A DNA stretch of 64,000 nt from contig NZ_SRPE01000013.1 of assembly GCF_004785645.1 (NCBI RefSeq), positions 29,287-93,286 on the forward strand, in the 5' to 3' direction. Under the pieces are notes generated by a model, which was not told the origin of the DNA, searched no databases, and saw nothing but the letters and a program-made list of their open reading frames with translations. This DNA comes from Empedobacter tilapiae. Lineage in GTDB: Bacteria; Bacteroidota; Bacteroidia; Flavobacteriales; Weeksellaceae. A program made the position numbers and the translations under genes. This document shows positions 1 to 7,185 of this stretch, piece by piece. Positions within the stretch are counted from its first letter, which is position 1. Each line of letters begins with the position of its first letter.

Positions 1-1
1 A

Positions 2-769
2 AGTGATTATGGTTCTGATTTTATTATGTTCCCAGAATTTTTCAATACTCCGTTAATGAGTCCTTATAATCATTTGAAAGAGATTGAAGCAATGCATCAA
101 TTAGCTACAATGACAGATGATATTGTAAAGAAAATACAAGAATTTGCTATTACTTACAATGTTAATATTATTTCTGGATCTATGCCTCATCTGAAAGATG
201 GAAAATTATATAATACTTCTTTTTTATGTCATCGTTCAGGAAAATTAGACTCTTATAGTAAAATTCATATTACGCCAAACGAATTTAAATATTACGCATT
301 AAACGGAGGTGATGAAATAAGAGTTTTTGATACTGATTGTGGGAAAGTAGGTTTGTTAATTTGTTATGATGTTGAATTTCCAGAGTTAAGTAGAATATTA
401 GCAGATCAAGGAATGGAAATATTGTTTGTTCCTTTTATGACAGATACACAGAATGGTTATACTCGTGTAAGAAGTTGTGCGCAAGCTCGTGCTATAGAAA
501 ACGAATGTTATGTTGCAATTGCTGGATCTGTAGGTAATTTACCTCGTGTTAATAATATGGATATACAATATTCACAATCTGCAGTTTTCACTCCTTCTGA
601 TTTTTCTTTTCCTAACAATGGAGTAAAAGCAGAAGCTACACCAAATGCAGAAATGGTTTTGGTTGCTGATGTAGATTTATATCTTTTAAAAGAATTACAC
701 GAATATGGAACTGTAAAAACGATGAAAGATAGACGTAAAGATTTATATGAAGTAAAATTATTTAAATGA
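2..769 (+). CDS. Carbon-nitrogen hydrolase (nitrilase family), 5'-truncated by the window
   Basis: The frame is already open at base 2, so the N-terminal part lies outside the window. The visible part is a nearly complete nitrilase-superfamily domain that cleaves or forms amide-type C-N bonds. The catalytic triad can be read: Glu in FPEFF (codon 35), Lys in SKIHITPNE (codon 260) and Cys in LICYDVEFPE (codon 362), followed by the family's R-x-x-x-x-A-R-A-x-E-N signature (VRSCAQARAIENE). In Bacteroidetes this subtype is usually the C-terminal half of a GNAT acetyltransferase fusion of about 500 residues. That the missing part is a GNAT domain is inference. Substrate unknown. The gene ends at a shared terminator with the convergent proline dehydrogenase gene. 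Confidence 0.85.
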   Translation, partial: SDYGSDFIMFPEFFNTPLMSPYNHLKEIEAMHQLATMTDDIVKKIQEFAITYNVNIISGSMPHLKDGKLYNTSFLCHRSGKLDSYSKIHITPNEFKYYALNGGDEIRVFDTDCGKVGLLICYDVEFPELSRILADQGMEILFVPFMTDTQNGYTRVRSCAQARAIENECYVAIAGSVGNLPRVNNMDIQYSQSAVFTPSDFSFPNNGVKAEATPNAEMVLVADVDLYLLKELHEYGTVKTMKDRRKDLYEVKLFK

Positions 770-784
770 TAAATTAAATAGAAT

Positions 785-818
785 AAAAAAAGCCACTCTT
801 TTTAAAAGTGGCTTTTTT
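785..818. terminator. Bidirectional terminator between convergent genes
   Basis: Hairpin with arms AGCCACT...AGTGGCT flanked by A7 on the left and T6 on the right, so it can stop transcription from both sides. It sits between the hydrolase stop (769) and the proline dehydrogenase stop (831). Confidence 0.85.
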
Positions 819-830
819 ATTAAAATATAA

Positions 831-2003
831 TTATTTTGATTTCTTACGACGTTCTAATTCTTTTTCAATTAGCATCAACTCTCGTCCAGTCTGCCCTGCA
901 ACAGATGTGTTTTCTTGCGCACGACGAACTAAATAAGGCATAACTTCTTTAATTGGCCCATAAGGTAAATATTTTGCAATATTATAACCTAAATGCCCTA
1001 AATTAAAAGAAATATTATCACTCATTCCATATAATTGACCAAACCAGAAATTAGGATCATTTTTTTCAATTCCATTTTCGTTCATTAATTTAATCAATAA
1101 CTCACAACTCTTTTCATTATGCGTTCCTGCAAATAGACCAAAACGTTCTTTATGTGAAGTAATAAACTCTAATGCTAAATTATAATCTCTATCTGAAGAT
1201 TCTTTATTTGGTTGAATTGGAGACGGGTATCCTTCTGCTTGAGCACGTTCACGTTCTTTTTCCATGTATGCTCCACGTACAATTTTAAAACCTAAATAAT
1301 AACCTCCGCGTTCTGCTTTTGCATACATTTCTTTCAAATAAGCCAAACGATCATGACGATACATTTGCAACGTATTCCAAACTAACGCACGTTTTGTATT
1401 ATATTTCATCATCATTTCATCTGTCAAATCATCAGCAGAATCTTGCATCCAAGTATCTTCTGCATCAATCATGATATTTACATCTAAATCATATCCTTTT
1501 TGACAAACAGCCTCGAAACGTTGACGAATATTTATCCAAGATTTCTCTTCTTCAGCTGACAAAGTTTGTTTTTTTCCAACTTTTTCAAATAATTCAATTC
1601 GTCCAAAAGCTGTTGGTTTAAAAACTACAAAAGGAATTGATGAATTTGATTTTGCTAAATCAACAAGATGTAGCATAACATCGCGAACTTCATCAAATTG
1701 TTTTTCTTCTGTCAAGCCTTCAATAGAATAATCTAAAATTGAACTTACATGATATTTAAACAATTCTTTTGCTACAACAACTGCCTGCTCTGCAGTTTCT
1801 CCTCCTACAAACTGCTTATAGATCGTTTCTCGGATTGCAGGTTTTACAAATGGTAAATCTACTGCAAATGGTAATTTGAAAAACTTCGTTCCAAAATTTG
1901 TTAACACGGGACTTCCGATTAACTTATATAAATAATAGGCTTTCTTTAAATCTTTATCTGATTTTGATTCAAAAGCAAATTGTGTATTGTCGAATAATGA
2001 CAT
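831..2003 (-). CDS. Proline dehydrogenase (single-function PRODH)
   Basis: 390 residues. An FAD enzyme that oxidises L-proline to pyrroline-5-carboxylate and passes electrons to the quinone pool. The TIM-barrel motifs of the PRODH/PutA family are visible: NIMIDAEDTW in the middle, FKIVRGAYMEKER, GTHNEKS, GQLYGMSD, and the C-terminal substrate-binding YLVRRAQENTSV motif (R-R-x-x-E-N). There is no aldehyde dehydrogenase domain, so the second step of proline breakdown must be encoded elsewhere, as is usual in Flavobacteriia. The ATG at 2003 gives the family's normal N-terminus. A TAAATTTG element (2038-2045, minus strand) lies just upstream. It is convergent with the preceding hydrolase gene. 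Confidence 0.93.
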   Translation of the reverse strand: MSLFDNTQFAFESKSDKDLKKAYYLYKLIGSPVLTNFGTKFFKLPFAVDLPFVKPAIRETIYKQFVGGETAEQAVVVAKELFKYHVSSILDYSIEGLTEEKQFDEVRDVMLHLVDLAKSNSSIPFVVFKPTAFGRIELFEKVGKKQTLSAEEEKSWINIRQRFEAVCQKGYDLDVNIMIDAEDTWMQDSADDLTDEMMMKYNTKRALVWNTLQMYRHDRLAYLKEMYAKAERGGYYLGFKIVRGAYMEKERERAQAEGYPSPIQPNKESSDRDYNLALEFITSHKERFGLFAGTHNEKSCELLIKLMNENGIEKNDPNFWFGQLYGMSDNISFNLGHLGYNIAKYLPYGPIKEVMPYLVRRAQENTSVAGQTGRELMLIEKELERRKKSK

Positions 2004-2037
2004 GTGAGTAATTATTTTTTGTGTTATAAAACATTTA

Positions 2038-2045
2038 CAAATTTA
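2038..2045 (-). promoter_or_regulatory. Candidate -7 element for proline dehydrogenase
   Basis: TAAATTTG on the minus strand matches the Bacteroidetes -7 consensus TAnnTTTG and lies 35 bases upstream of the start codon. I see no good -33 TTTG at the expected spacing, so this is only moderate. Confidence 0.5.
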
Positions 2046-2065
2046 TAATTAAAACCTAATTAAAC

Positions 2066-2098
2066 TAAAAAAACCTACAAGAATTTCTTGTAGGTTTT
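2066..2098 (-). terminator. Terminator of rpmE2
   Basis: Hairpin with arms AACCTACAAG/CTTGTAGGTT, followed on the minus strand by a run of seven T. It lies 36 bases past the L31 stop codon and before the proline dehydrogenase start. Confidence 0.85.
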
Positions 2099-2133
2099 GA
2101 TATATTTTAATGAATTCAAATAGTTTCCTATTA

Positions 2134-2382
2134 TTATCCTTTTTTAGCATATTTGCTTCTAAATTTATCAATACGTCCTGCAGTATCAACCAATTTAGAT
2201 TTACCTGTATAGAAAGGGTGAGATGTAGAAGAAATCTCCATTTTGATTAATGGATACTCTACTCCGTCAACAACCAATGTATCTTTAGTATCTGCACAAG
2301 ATTTTGTGATAAATACTTCTTCATTAGACATATCTTTAAACGCTACTAAACGGTAATTTGTTGGGTGGATATCTTTTTTCAT
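2134..2382 (-). CDS. rpmE2: 50S ribosomal protein L31, type B (zinc-independent)
   Basis: 82 residues, the normal length of type B L31, a component of the large ribosomal subunit near the central protuberance. Recognised from MKKDIHPTNYRLV at the start and the SSTSHPFYTG motif in the second half. It has only one cysteine and lacks the CxxC pairs of zinc-binding type A L31, so it is the zinc-free form. In many bacteria this form replaces the zinc form when zinc is short. Whether a type A copy exists in this genome cannot be seen. Two well-formed minus-strand promoters lie upstream (about 2418-2448 and 2559-2589), and a terminator follows at 2066-2098, so the gene is its own transcription unit. 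Confidence 0.95.
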   Translation of the reverse strand: MKKDIHPTNYRLVAFKDMSNEEVFITKSCADTKDTLVVDGVEYPLIKMEISSTSHPFYTGKSKLVDTAGRIDKFRSKYAKKG

Positions 2383-2417
2383 TTTTTTAATCTTCTTTGT
2401 TAACTTTATTTGGAGTG

Positions 2418-2448
2418 CAAAGATAATACTATTTTGAAAATGTTCAAA
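2418..2448 (-). promoter_or_regulatory. Proximal rpmE2 promoter
   Basis: On the minus strand TTTG (2448-2445), 19 bases, then TATCTTTG (2425-2418). This is the full Bacteroidetes -33/-7 pattern with ideal spacing, and it puts the transcript start roughly 30 bases before the rpmE2 ATG at 2382. Confidence 0.75.
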
Positions 2449-2558
2449 TCAATTTTATTGAAAAAACATTAAAACAATACGTTAAGCTAATTTAATTTCG
2501 AGTGTAATGGACTTCTTAAAATTAAATTAACACTTCTTAAACACATTCTTTCGTTGTG

Positions 2559-2589
2559 CAAATATAAACATTTTAGTAATTTGTACAAA
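2559..2589 (-). promoter_or_regulatory. Distal promoter upstream of rpmE2
   Basis: On the minus strand TTTG (2589-2586), 19 bases, then TATATTTG (2566-2559), again a full consensus match. No other minus-strand gene lies between it and rpmE2, so it would make a second, longer rpmE2 transcript with a leader of about 170 bases. In that leader AATTTAATTT and AAATTAAATT can pair into a stem. Confidence 0.6.
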
Positions 2590-2625
2590 TATTTTATTAG
2601 AATCTCTTTATGAAATTCTAATTTT

Positions 2626-2633
2626 TATCTTTG
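2626..2633 (+). promoter_or_regulatory. Candidate -7 element for the 2679 lipoprotein gene
   Basis: TATCTTTG matches TAnnTTTG, 45 bases upstream of the start codon. A clear -33 element is not seen. Confidence 0.5.
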
Positions 2634-2678
2634 TTTTATAAACAATAAATCCCTGTATTTGCTGTTTACCTATTATCA

Positions 2679-4067
2679 ATGAATCTTAATTCTATGAATA
2701 TAAAAACATTTATCGCTACACTTGGTATCGCTTCTTTGATTGGATTTCAATCTTGTCGTGATGATTTTGACTATGATCCTATTAGTTCTGAATTACGCTA
2801 TAGTAAAGATACCGTTTCCGTAGATACTGTATATAATTTTTCAAAATCAGAAACATACCTCTTAAAAATTTATAATCCTGAAAATGATGATCGTGTTATT
2901 CCAAAGATTTATTTAACACGTGGAGATAAATCTTATTTCAATATTAATGTTGATGGAAAAGCAGGAACAACTTTTGAAAATGTACCAATTAGAAAAAAAG
3001 ATAGTTTATTTATTTTTGTAGAAGTAAATGCAAAAGAAGCCCCTCTTAATCCTCTTTATGATGATGAGATTAATTTTGAAACGACTAATTCTTCTAAAAA
3101 AATCAAACTACTTTCTTGGATTGAAAAAGCTAAAATTCATCCAAAAGATGCGACAATTTCTACAGCAAATTGGAATGTTAATGAAGCTCAAGTTATTGAT
3201 GGGAATTTAACTGTTACAAATGATTTAACAATTGATAAAGGTTCAAAAATTTATTTCAAAAAAGGAGCTACTTTAACAATAGGAAATAATGCTAAATTTA
3301 CAGTAAATGGAGCTTTAAATGAAGAAGTTAAATTCCGTTCGGCTCGTCATGATAATAAATATGATTCGATTCCAGATCAATGGAATAAGATAGAACTATT
3401 ACCAAATAGCACATCGAAAATCAATTATGCAAAAATTATTGGAGCTGACACTGGTTTACATGTAAATAATTCAAAATTAAACATTAGCAATACTAAAATT
3501 GTAAATAATCAATCATATGGAATTTTAGCTACAAATGCTACAATCATCGGTTATAATTTAGTTATGAATAATAGTAATTTAGCTACTTTGGCAATAGAAT
3601 ATGGTGGTTCATACGAATTCTATCATTCTACTTTTGCTAATTACTTCAATTTTTCGACAGCTGTTGGACCAGCTTATTCACTTTTTTTAAGTAACGAAAA
3701 CAATGACAAAAATGTTTCTGCTTTAACAAAAGCTACATTCGGAAATTGTATTTTTTATAATGAACGTACACCAAATGCTATTTTATTGGATAAAAAAGAT
3801 GGTGCTGCTTTTAATTATTTATTTGACACTAATATTATTCATAATGCAGATACTTCAACATTAAATGTAACAACAGCTCCAAATTTCTTGGCAAGTATTA
3901 CATTAGATCCAATGTTTGAAAATACAAATTATTATGCGAATAAATTGTCTCTAAAAAATGAATCGCCTGCAAAAGGAAAAGGGAAACTAGATTTTGCACA
4001 ACAATTTCCATTTGATTACAATGGACAACCACGAGGAACAACTCCTACAATTGGAGCATTTCAATAA
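2679..4067 (+). CDS. Lipoprotein with predicted right-handed beta-helix
   Basis: 462 residues. The N-terminus is a lipoprotein signal peptide with a lipobox ending IGFQSC (Cys near residue 26), followed by the acidic RDDFDYDP stretch common in exported Bacteroidetes lipoproteins. So it is probably anchored in the outer membrane. The body from about residue 150 to 440 is rich in short N/G/T-containing strands (for example INYAKIIGADTGLHVNNS and LNISNTKIVNN), typical of a parallel beta-helix, and ends PTIGAFQ, a tail often seen in this family. No catalytic motif is recognisable and the function is unknown. A second ATG at 2694 gives an equally good signal peptide. It ends at a terminator shared with the convergent lipoprotein gene. 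Confidence 0.8.
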   Translation: MNLNSMNIKTFIATLGIASLIGFQSCRDDFDYDPISSELRYSKDTVSVDTVYNFSKSETYLLKIYNPENDDRVIPKIYLTRGDKSYFNINVDGKAGTTFENVPIRKKDSLFIFVEVNAKEAPLNPLYDDEINFETTNSSKKIKLLSWIEKAKIHPKDATISTANWNVNEAQVIDGNLTVTNDLTIDKGSKIYFKKGATLTIGNNAKFTVNGALNEEVKFRSARHDNKYDSIPDQWNKIELLPNSTSKINYAKIIGADTGLHVNNSKLNISNTKIVNNQSYGILATNATIIGYNLVMNNSNLATLAIEYGGSYEFYHSTFANYFNFSTAVGPAYSLFLSNENNDKNVSALTKATFGNCIFYNERTPNAILLDKKDGAAFNYLFDTNIIHNADTSTLNVTTAPNFLASITLDPMFENTNYYANKLSLKNESPAKGKGKLDFAQQFPFDYNGQPRGTTPTIGAFQ

Positions 4068-4070
4068 AAT

Positions 4071-4108
4071 AAATAAAAGCGCTAAAAATTAATTTTAGCG
4101 CTTTTATT
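4071..4108. terminator. Bidirectional terminator
   Basis: Long inverted repeat, arms AAATAAAAGCGCTAAAA and its complement around TTAA, between the convergent genes ending at 4067 and 4117. A- and T-rich flanks on both sides. Confidence 0.85.
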
Positions 4109-4116
4109 TATAAATC

Positions 4117-4611
4117 TTATTCAATTCTATTTAGTAAAATATTAATTTTTCCTCTATAATTTTCTTCAGAATTAAACTTCAAATAATAATCTCCAGCTTT
4201 GTCAAAATCTATAATTTCTATTCTATTCTTATGACGATTTCCGTTTGATTTTAAGCTAAAAAATTCTTTTTTATCCTTATCAACAATTGAAGCTTCTATC
4301 GCGCTATTACTATTTTTAACGCTCAATTCAAAACGAACTTTCATCGGCTCTTTAACTGTTATTACATAATAAAAACCTCCCGAAGAATTCTCTATTTTAA
4401 TTTTCAATTCATTTCTTCCTACGTATTGTTTTTTTGTAGCAATTTTAGAATTTTTATTCATTCTCATATTCGAAATACTCAAACCAGAAATTGAAGACTT
4501 TTCATAACTCTGATTATTATATTTCTGATAATAAGGATCTTTATTTATATCAATTGTCACACAAGATTGCGCCAACATCACCGCAAAACATAATAAAATA
4601 AATTTTCTCAT
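4117..4611 (-). CDS. Hypothetical lipoprotein
   Basis: I do not recognise a family. The ATG at 4611 is chosen over the one at 4638 because it places MRKFILLCFAVMLAQSC directly at the start: a lipoprotein signal peptide with lipobox LAQSC. The mature part of about 145 residues is basic and Asn/Ser-rich. Its C-terminal half (YYVITVKEPMKVRFEL through DKAGDYYLKFN) reads like a small beta-sandwich. It lies 54 bases downstream of umuD on the same strand, with no terminator seen between them, so it may be the last gene of that transcript. No functional link is apparent. Confidence 0.6.
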   Translation of the reverse strand: MRKFILLCFAVMLAQSCVTIDINKDPYYQKYNNQSYEKSSISGLSISNMRMNKNSKIATKKQYVGRNELKIKIENSSGGFYYVITVKEPMKVRFELSVKNSNSAIEASIVDKDKKEFFSLKSNGNRHKNRIEIIDFDKAGDYYLKFNSEENYRGKINILLNRIE

Positions 4612-4664
4612 ATTCGTATCTTTTTTATAAAGATGCATATTTTACAAAAAAGTTACAATAAAGG

Positions 4665-5123
4665 TTAAATTCTATTACTTTTTTCTCTTACCAATACACC
4701 TACAACACCTAAAATAACAACCTCATCGCTTTCATTAATTTGTACACAATTTTTATAATTTTCATTAAGAGCTATTAATTTATTATTCACTTTATCAAAA
4801 CGTTTCAAGGTATAATCATCATTGTTTACCGAAACTATAATATCATCATTATGTAATGGAATTAAATCTGTTCGAATCACCAAAATATCATTTTTTTGAT
4901 AAACAGGATACATTGATTCACCGCCAACTATAATTAAAAAAGTAGATTCAGGATGTGTTAAATATCGTTCATCCAAACTTATTTTATCATCCACAAAATC
5001 TTCTGCTGGCGAAGGAAAACCTGCATTTACATAACCAAAATTCGGAATGTAATATTTAGCTTTATCAGTATCTACTGCAAAAACATTTAGCTCTTTATCT
5101 ATTATTTTTATTTCTCGATTCAT
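4665..5123 (-). CDS. umuD: UmuD-like autoproteolytic subunit of DNA polymerase V (S24 peptidase)
   Basis: 152 residues. Homologue of UmuD/LexA-type serine-lysine autopeptidases. The N-terminal self-cleavage site is Ala34-Gly35 in NAGFPSPAEDF, the equivalent of CGFPSP in E. coli UmuD. The nucleophile is Ser70 in GGESMYP and the general base is Lys107 in YTLKRF. In the SOS response, RecA filaments trigger cleavage to UmuD', which joins UmuC to form an error-prone translesion polymerase. It starts 10 bases after the umuC stop, so the two genes are co-transcribed, but in the reverse of the classical umuD-umuC order. No LexA site is evident to me. Confidence 0.93.
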   Translation of the reverse strand: MNREIKIIDKELNVFAVDTDKAKYYIPNFGYVNAGFPSPAEDFVDDKISLDERYLTHPESTFLIIVGGESMYPVYQKNDILVIRTDLIPLHNDDIIVSVNNDDYTLKRFDKVNNKLIALNENYKNCVQINESDEVVILGVVGVLVREKSNRI

Positions 5124-5133
5124 TCTTATTATT

Positions 5134-6390
5134 TTAATAAACTACTAACAAATCTTTCCATTTTGTCGTATAACAAGGTGATAATTTATTCTGACGCATT
5201 TTCCATGTTTTATTCAAATCTTGAGAAGCTAATTTTATTTTTGCCCCTCCAAATTTTTTATTTATCAAATCAATGGTTTTCATTAAATTAGGATGATGAC
5301 AATTTTCTTCTTCAAAAAGTGACAATTGTTTTTGATTAGAAGAAATGATTCCCGAAACTATTACTCCTGCCTTCTTATATTCATACCCCTCTTTATAAAT
5401 CTGCTCAAAAGCTCTTATTGCAAATTTAGATAGTGTGATACTAGAGTTTGATTCGTAAGGTAAATGAAACGATATTGTGCGATAATATTGTGGTTTACTT
5501 TTATCAAAATTATTGGTTTGAATAAATACTGTAATCAAATTACAAGAAGAGTTTTGTTTACGAAGTTTTTCTGCACATGAAACTGCAAAAGTTGAAACTC
5601 GCTCTTTTACATACTCAAAATTGCTAGTATACTCTTCAAAACTTCGAGTTGTAGCAATACTTTTTTTCTCTGAAGTAATATTTAAATCCAATACAGATTC
5701 TCCTAGTAAATCCTTTTTTAATCTTAGACCTATAATTGAAAATTCTTTCCGTATAAATTCATCTTTCAATTGAACAAAATCCAACGCTTTATTAACATCC
5801 ATCAACTTCAGACGCCGAGACATTCTCCGACCAATTCCCCAAACATCTTCTATATTTAACCATTTTAAAGCTTTATGAATTTGTTCTTGCGTTTTAATAA
5901 CATAGACACCCTGATGAACTTCAGGAAATTTTTTCGCTATATGGTTTGCTAATTTTGCTAATGATTTTGTTGGCGCAATACCTACACAAACAGGTAATTT
6001 TGTAAACTGATAAATTTTAGATTTTATTTCTTTTCCATAATTTTTCAAATCAAAATGATCAAATCCAGTTAGTTTTAAAAAACATTCATCTATCGAGTAA
6101 ATTTCTTGTTCAGGTGAATACAGTGACAAAATCGACATGACGCGATTGCTCATATCAGCATATAATTGATAATTTGACGAAAAAACTTCAATCTTTTTTT
6201 GTTCAAAAACTTGTTGAAATTGATGAGCAGGTGCACACATTGGAATTCCTGCTAACTTTGCCTCTTCCGAACGCGAGATCACACAACCATCATTATTAGA
6301 TAATACTACAATTGGTTGATGAATAAGCTTCGGTTGAAAAACACGATGACAACTGGCATAAAAATTATTACAATCTATCAATGCAAACAT
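5134..6390 (-). CDS. umuC: UmuC-like Y-family translesion DNA polymerase
   Basis: About 418 residues from the ATG at 6390, which is preferred over an ATG at 6429 because the family starts directly with the catalytic MFALIDCNNFYASCHRVF motif. The second metal-binding motif YSIDECFLKL (Asp-Glu) is intact, and the steric and helix-hairpin-helix region (WGIGRRMSRRL) and little-finger domain follow in order. The C-terminal UmuC-specific extension (QLSLFEEE...INKKFGGAKIKLASQDL...WKMRQNKLSPCYTTKW) shows this is UmuC and not DinB. It synthesises DNA across lesions, with UmuD' as partner encoded immediately downstream. Confidence 0.94.
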   Translation of the reverse strand: MFALIDCNNFYASCHRVFQPKLIHQPIVVLSNNDGCVISRSEEAKLAGIPMCAPAHQFQQVFEQKKIEVFSSNYQLYADMSNRVMSILSLYSPEQEIYSIDECFLKLTGFDHFDLKNYGKEIKSKIYQFTKLPVCVGIAPTKSLAKLANHIAKKFPEVHQGVYVIKTQEQIHKALKWLNIEDVWGIGRRMSRRLKLMDVNKALDFVQLKDEFIRKEFSIIGLRLKKDLLGESVLDLNITSEKKSIATTRSFEEYTSNFEYVKERVSTFAVSCAEKLRKQNSSCNLITVFIQTNNFDKSKPQYYRTISFHLPYESNSSITLSKFAIRAFEQIYKEGYEYKKAGVIVSGIISSNQKQLSLFEEENCHHPNLMKTIDLINKKFGGAKIKLASQDLNKTWKMRQNKLSPCYTTKWKDLLVVY

Positions 6391-6459
6391 ATTGCAAAAT
6401 TGAGAAGATAAAACGCCACATTGTGTCATCGAAAATGTTAATTTATTTCCAAATTACAA

Positions 6460-6481
6460 AACCACGCAAATTTGAGTGGTT
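6460..6481. promoter_or_regulatory. Inverted repeat between umuC and the upstream lipoprotein gene
   Basis: AACCAC, 10 bases, GTGGTT. It lies 70 bases upstream of the umuC start and 7 bases past the stop of the 6488 gene. It may be a weak terminator of that gene (the T-run is poor) or an operator for the umuC-umuD operon. The sequence does not decide between these. Confidence 0.4.
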
Positions 6482-6487
6482 CTAGCA

Positions 6488-6916
6488 TTATTTCATTTTA
6501 TACTTTTTATGTAAATCTTTAATTACAACATTTGGTTCATAAACAGTTTGATATTTCAAAGGTTTATTATTTTTAAAATATTGTACTTTCAACCAAGTAT
6601 CGTTACTATCTAATTTCGTATAACTATTACTTTTTTCTAAAATTTTATCATTTACTGTACTCAAAACAGTAAAATAATCAAAATTATTTCGTTGGCCAAT
6701 TTCAGCAGCTCTTAATAAAGCATAATCAAATGTTTTATTTTTTTTATTATACTCATTCCCATCAAAAGTTACGATATAAGTATTGCTATTTACTTTTTCT
6801 TCTCTATAACCTCCACTCCCATTATCTTTCTGATATGCAATAGATTTACTATTATTACAACTTGCTAAAATCAAAACAAAAACTCCAGCAAATAAAATTT
6901 GAATTGCTTTTTTCAT
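6488..6916 (-). CDS. Small lipoprotein, CC0125/CC1285-like
   Basis: 142 residues. Signal peptide with lipobox LILASC (Cys20). The core TYIVTFDGNEYN...TFDYALLRAAEIGQRNNFDYFTVL resembles the short proteobacterial lipoproteins annotated CC0125/CC1285 family (pattern VxFxGN...DYALLRAAEL...GYDYF). That assignment is by recollection of the pattern. Function is unknown, presumably in the periplasm or outer membrane. It is transcribed toward umuC but is separated from it by an inverted repeat. Confidence 0.6.
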   Translation of the reverse strand: MKKAIQILFAGVFVLILASCNNSKSIAYQKDNGSGGYREEKVNSNTYIVTFDGNEYNKKNKTFDYALLRAAEIGQRNNFDYFTVLSTVNDKILEKSNSYTKLDSNDTWLKVQYFKNNKPLKYQTVYEPNVVIKDLHKKYKMK

Positions 6917-7159
6917 ATTAATACAATTTGATTTGTCAACATAAACAAAAGTTATTCCTTTTATGATATTTTTTAAGTTTTCTAAACATTATCTTAATTT
7001 TTTTTCCTGAAAATTTTATAAATAAAATTAACTTTTTTTTATAGCATTAAAAATCAGAATAGTTACCTTACTATTGATTTAAATCAATTAACATTACATT
7101 AACTAATACATTCTAATAAAAATCATTTAAGTTTTAATACTTTATCTGATAAACTCGAC

Positions 7160-7167
7160 TATTTTTG
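7160..7167 (+). promoter_or_regulatory. Candidate -7 element for ccsBA
   Basis: TATTTTTG matches TAnnTTTG and lies 18 bases before the ccsBA start codon, implying a very short leader. Confidence 0.5.
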
Positions 7168-7185
7168 TAACATCAATTATAAGTA

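Noticed and set aside
2383..2566. Known L31 leader riboregulator
   Set aside because: I could not match the leader to any described L31 leader structure; only a simple stem is visible.
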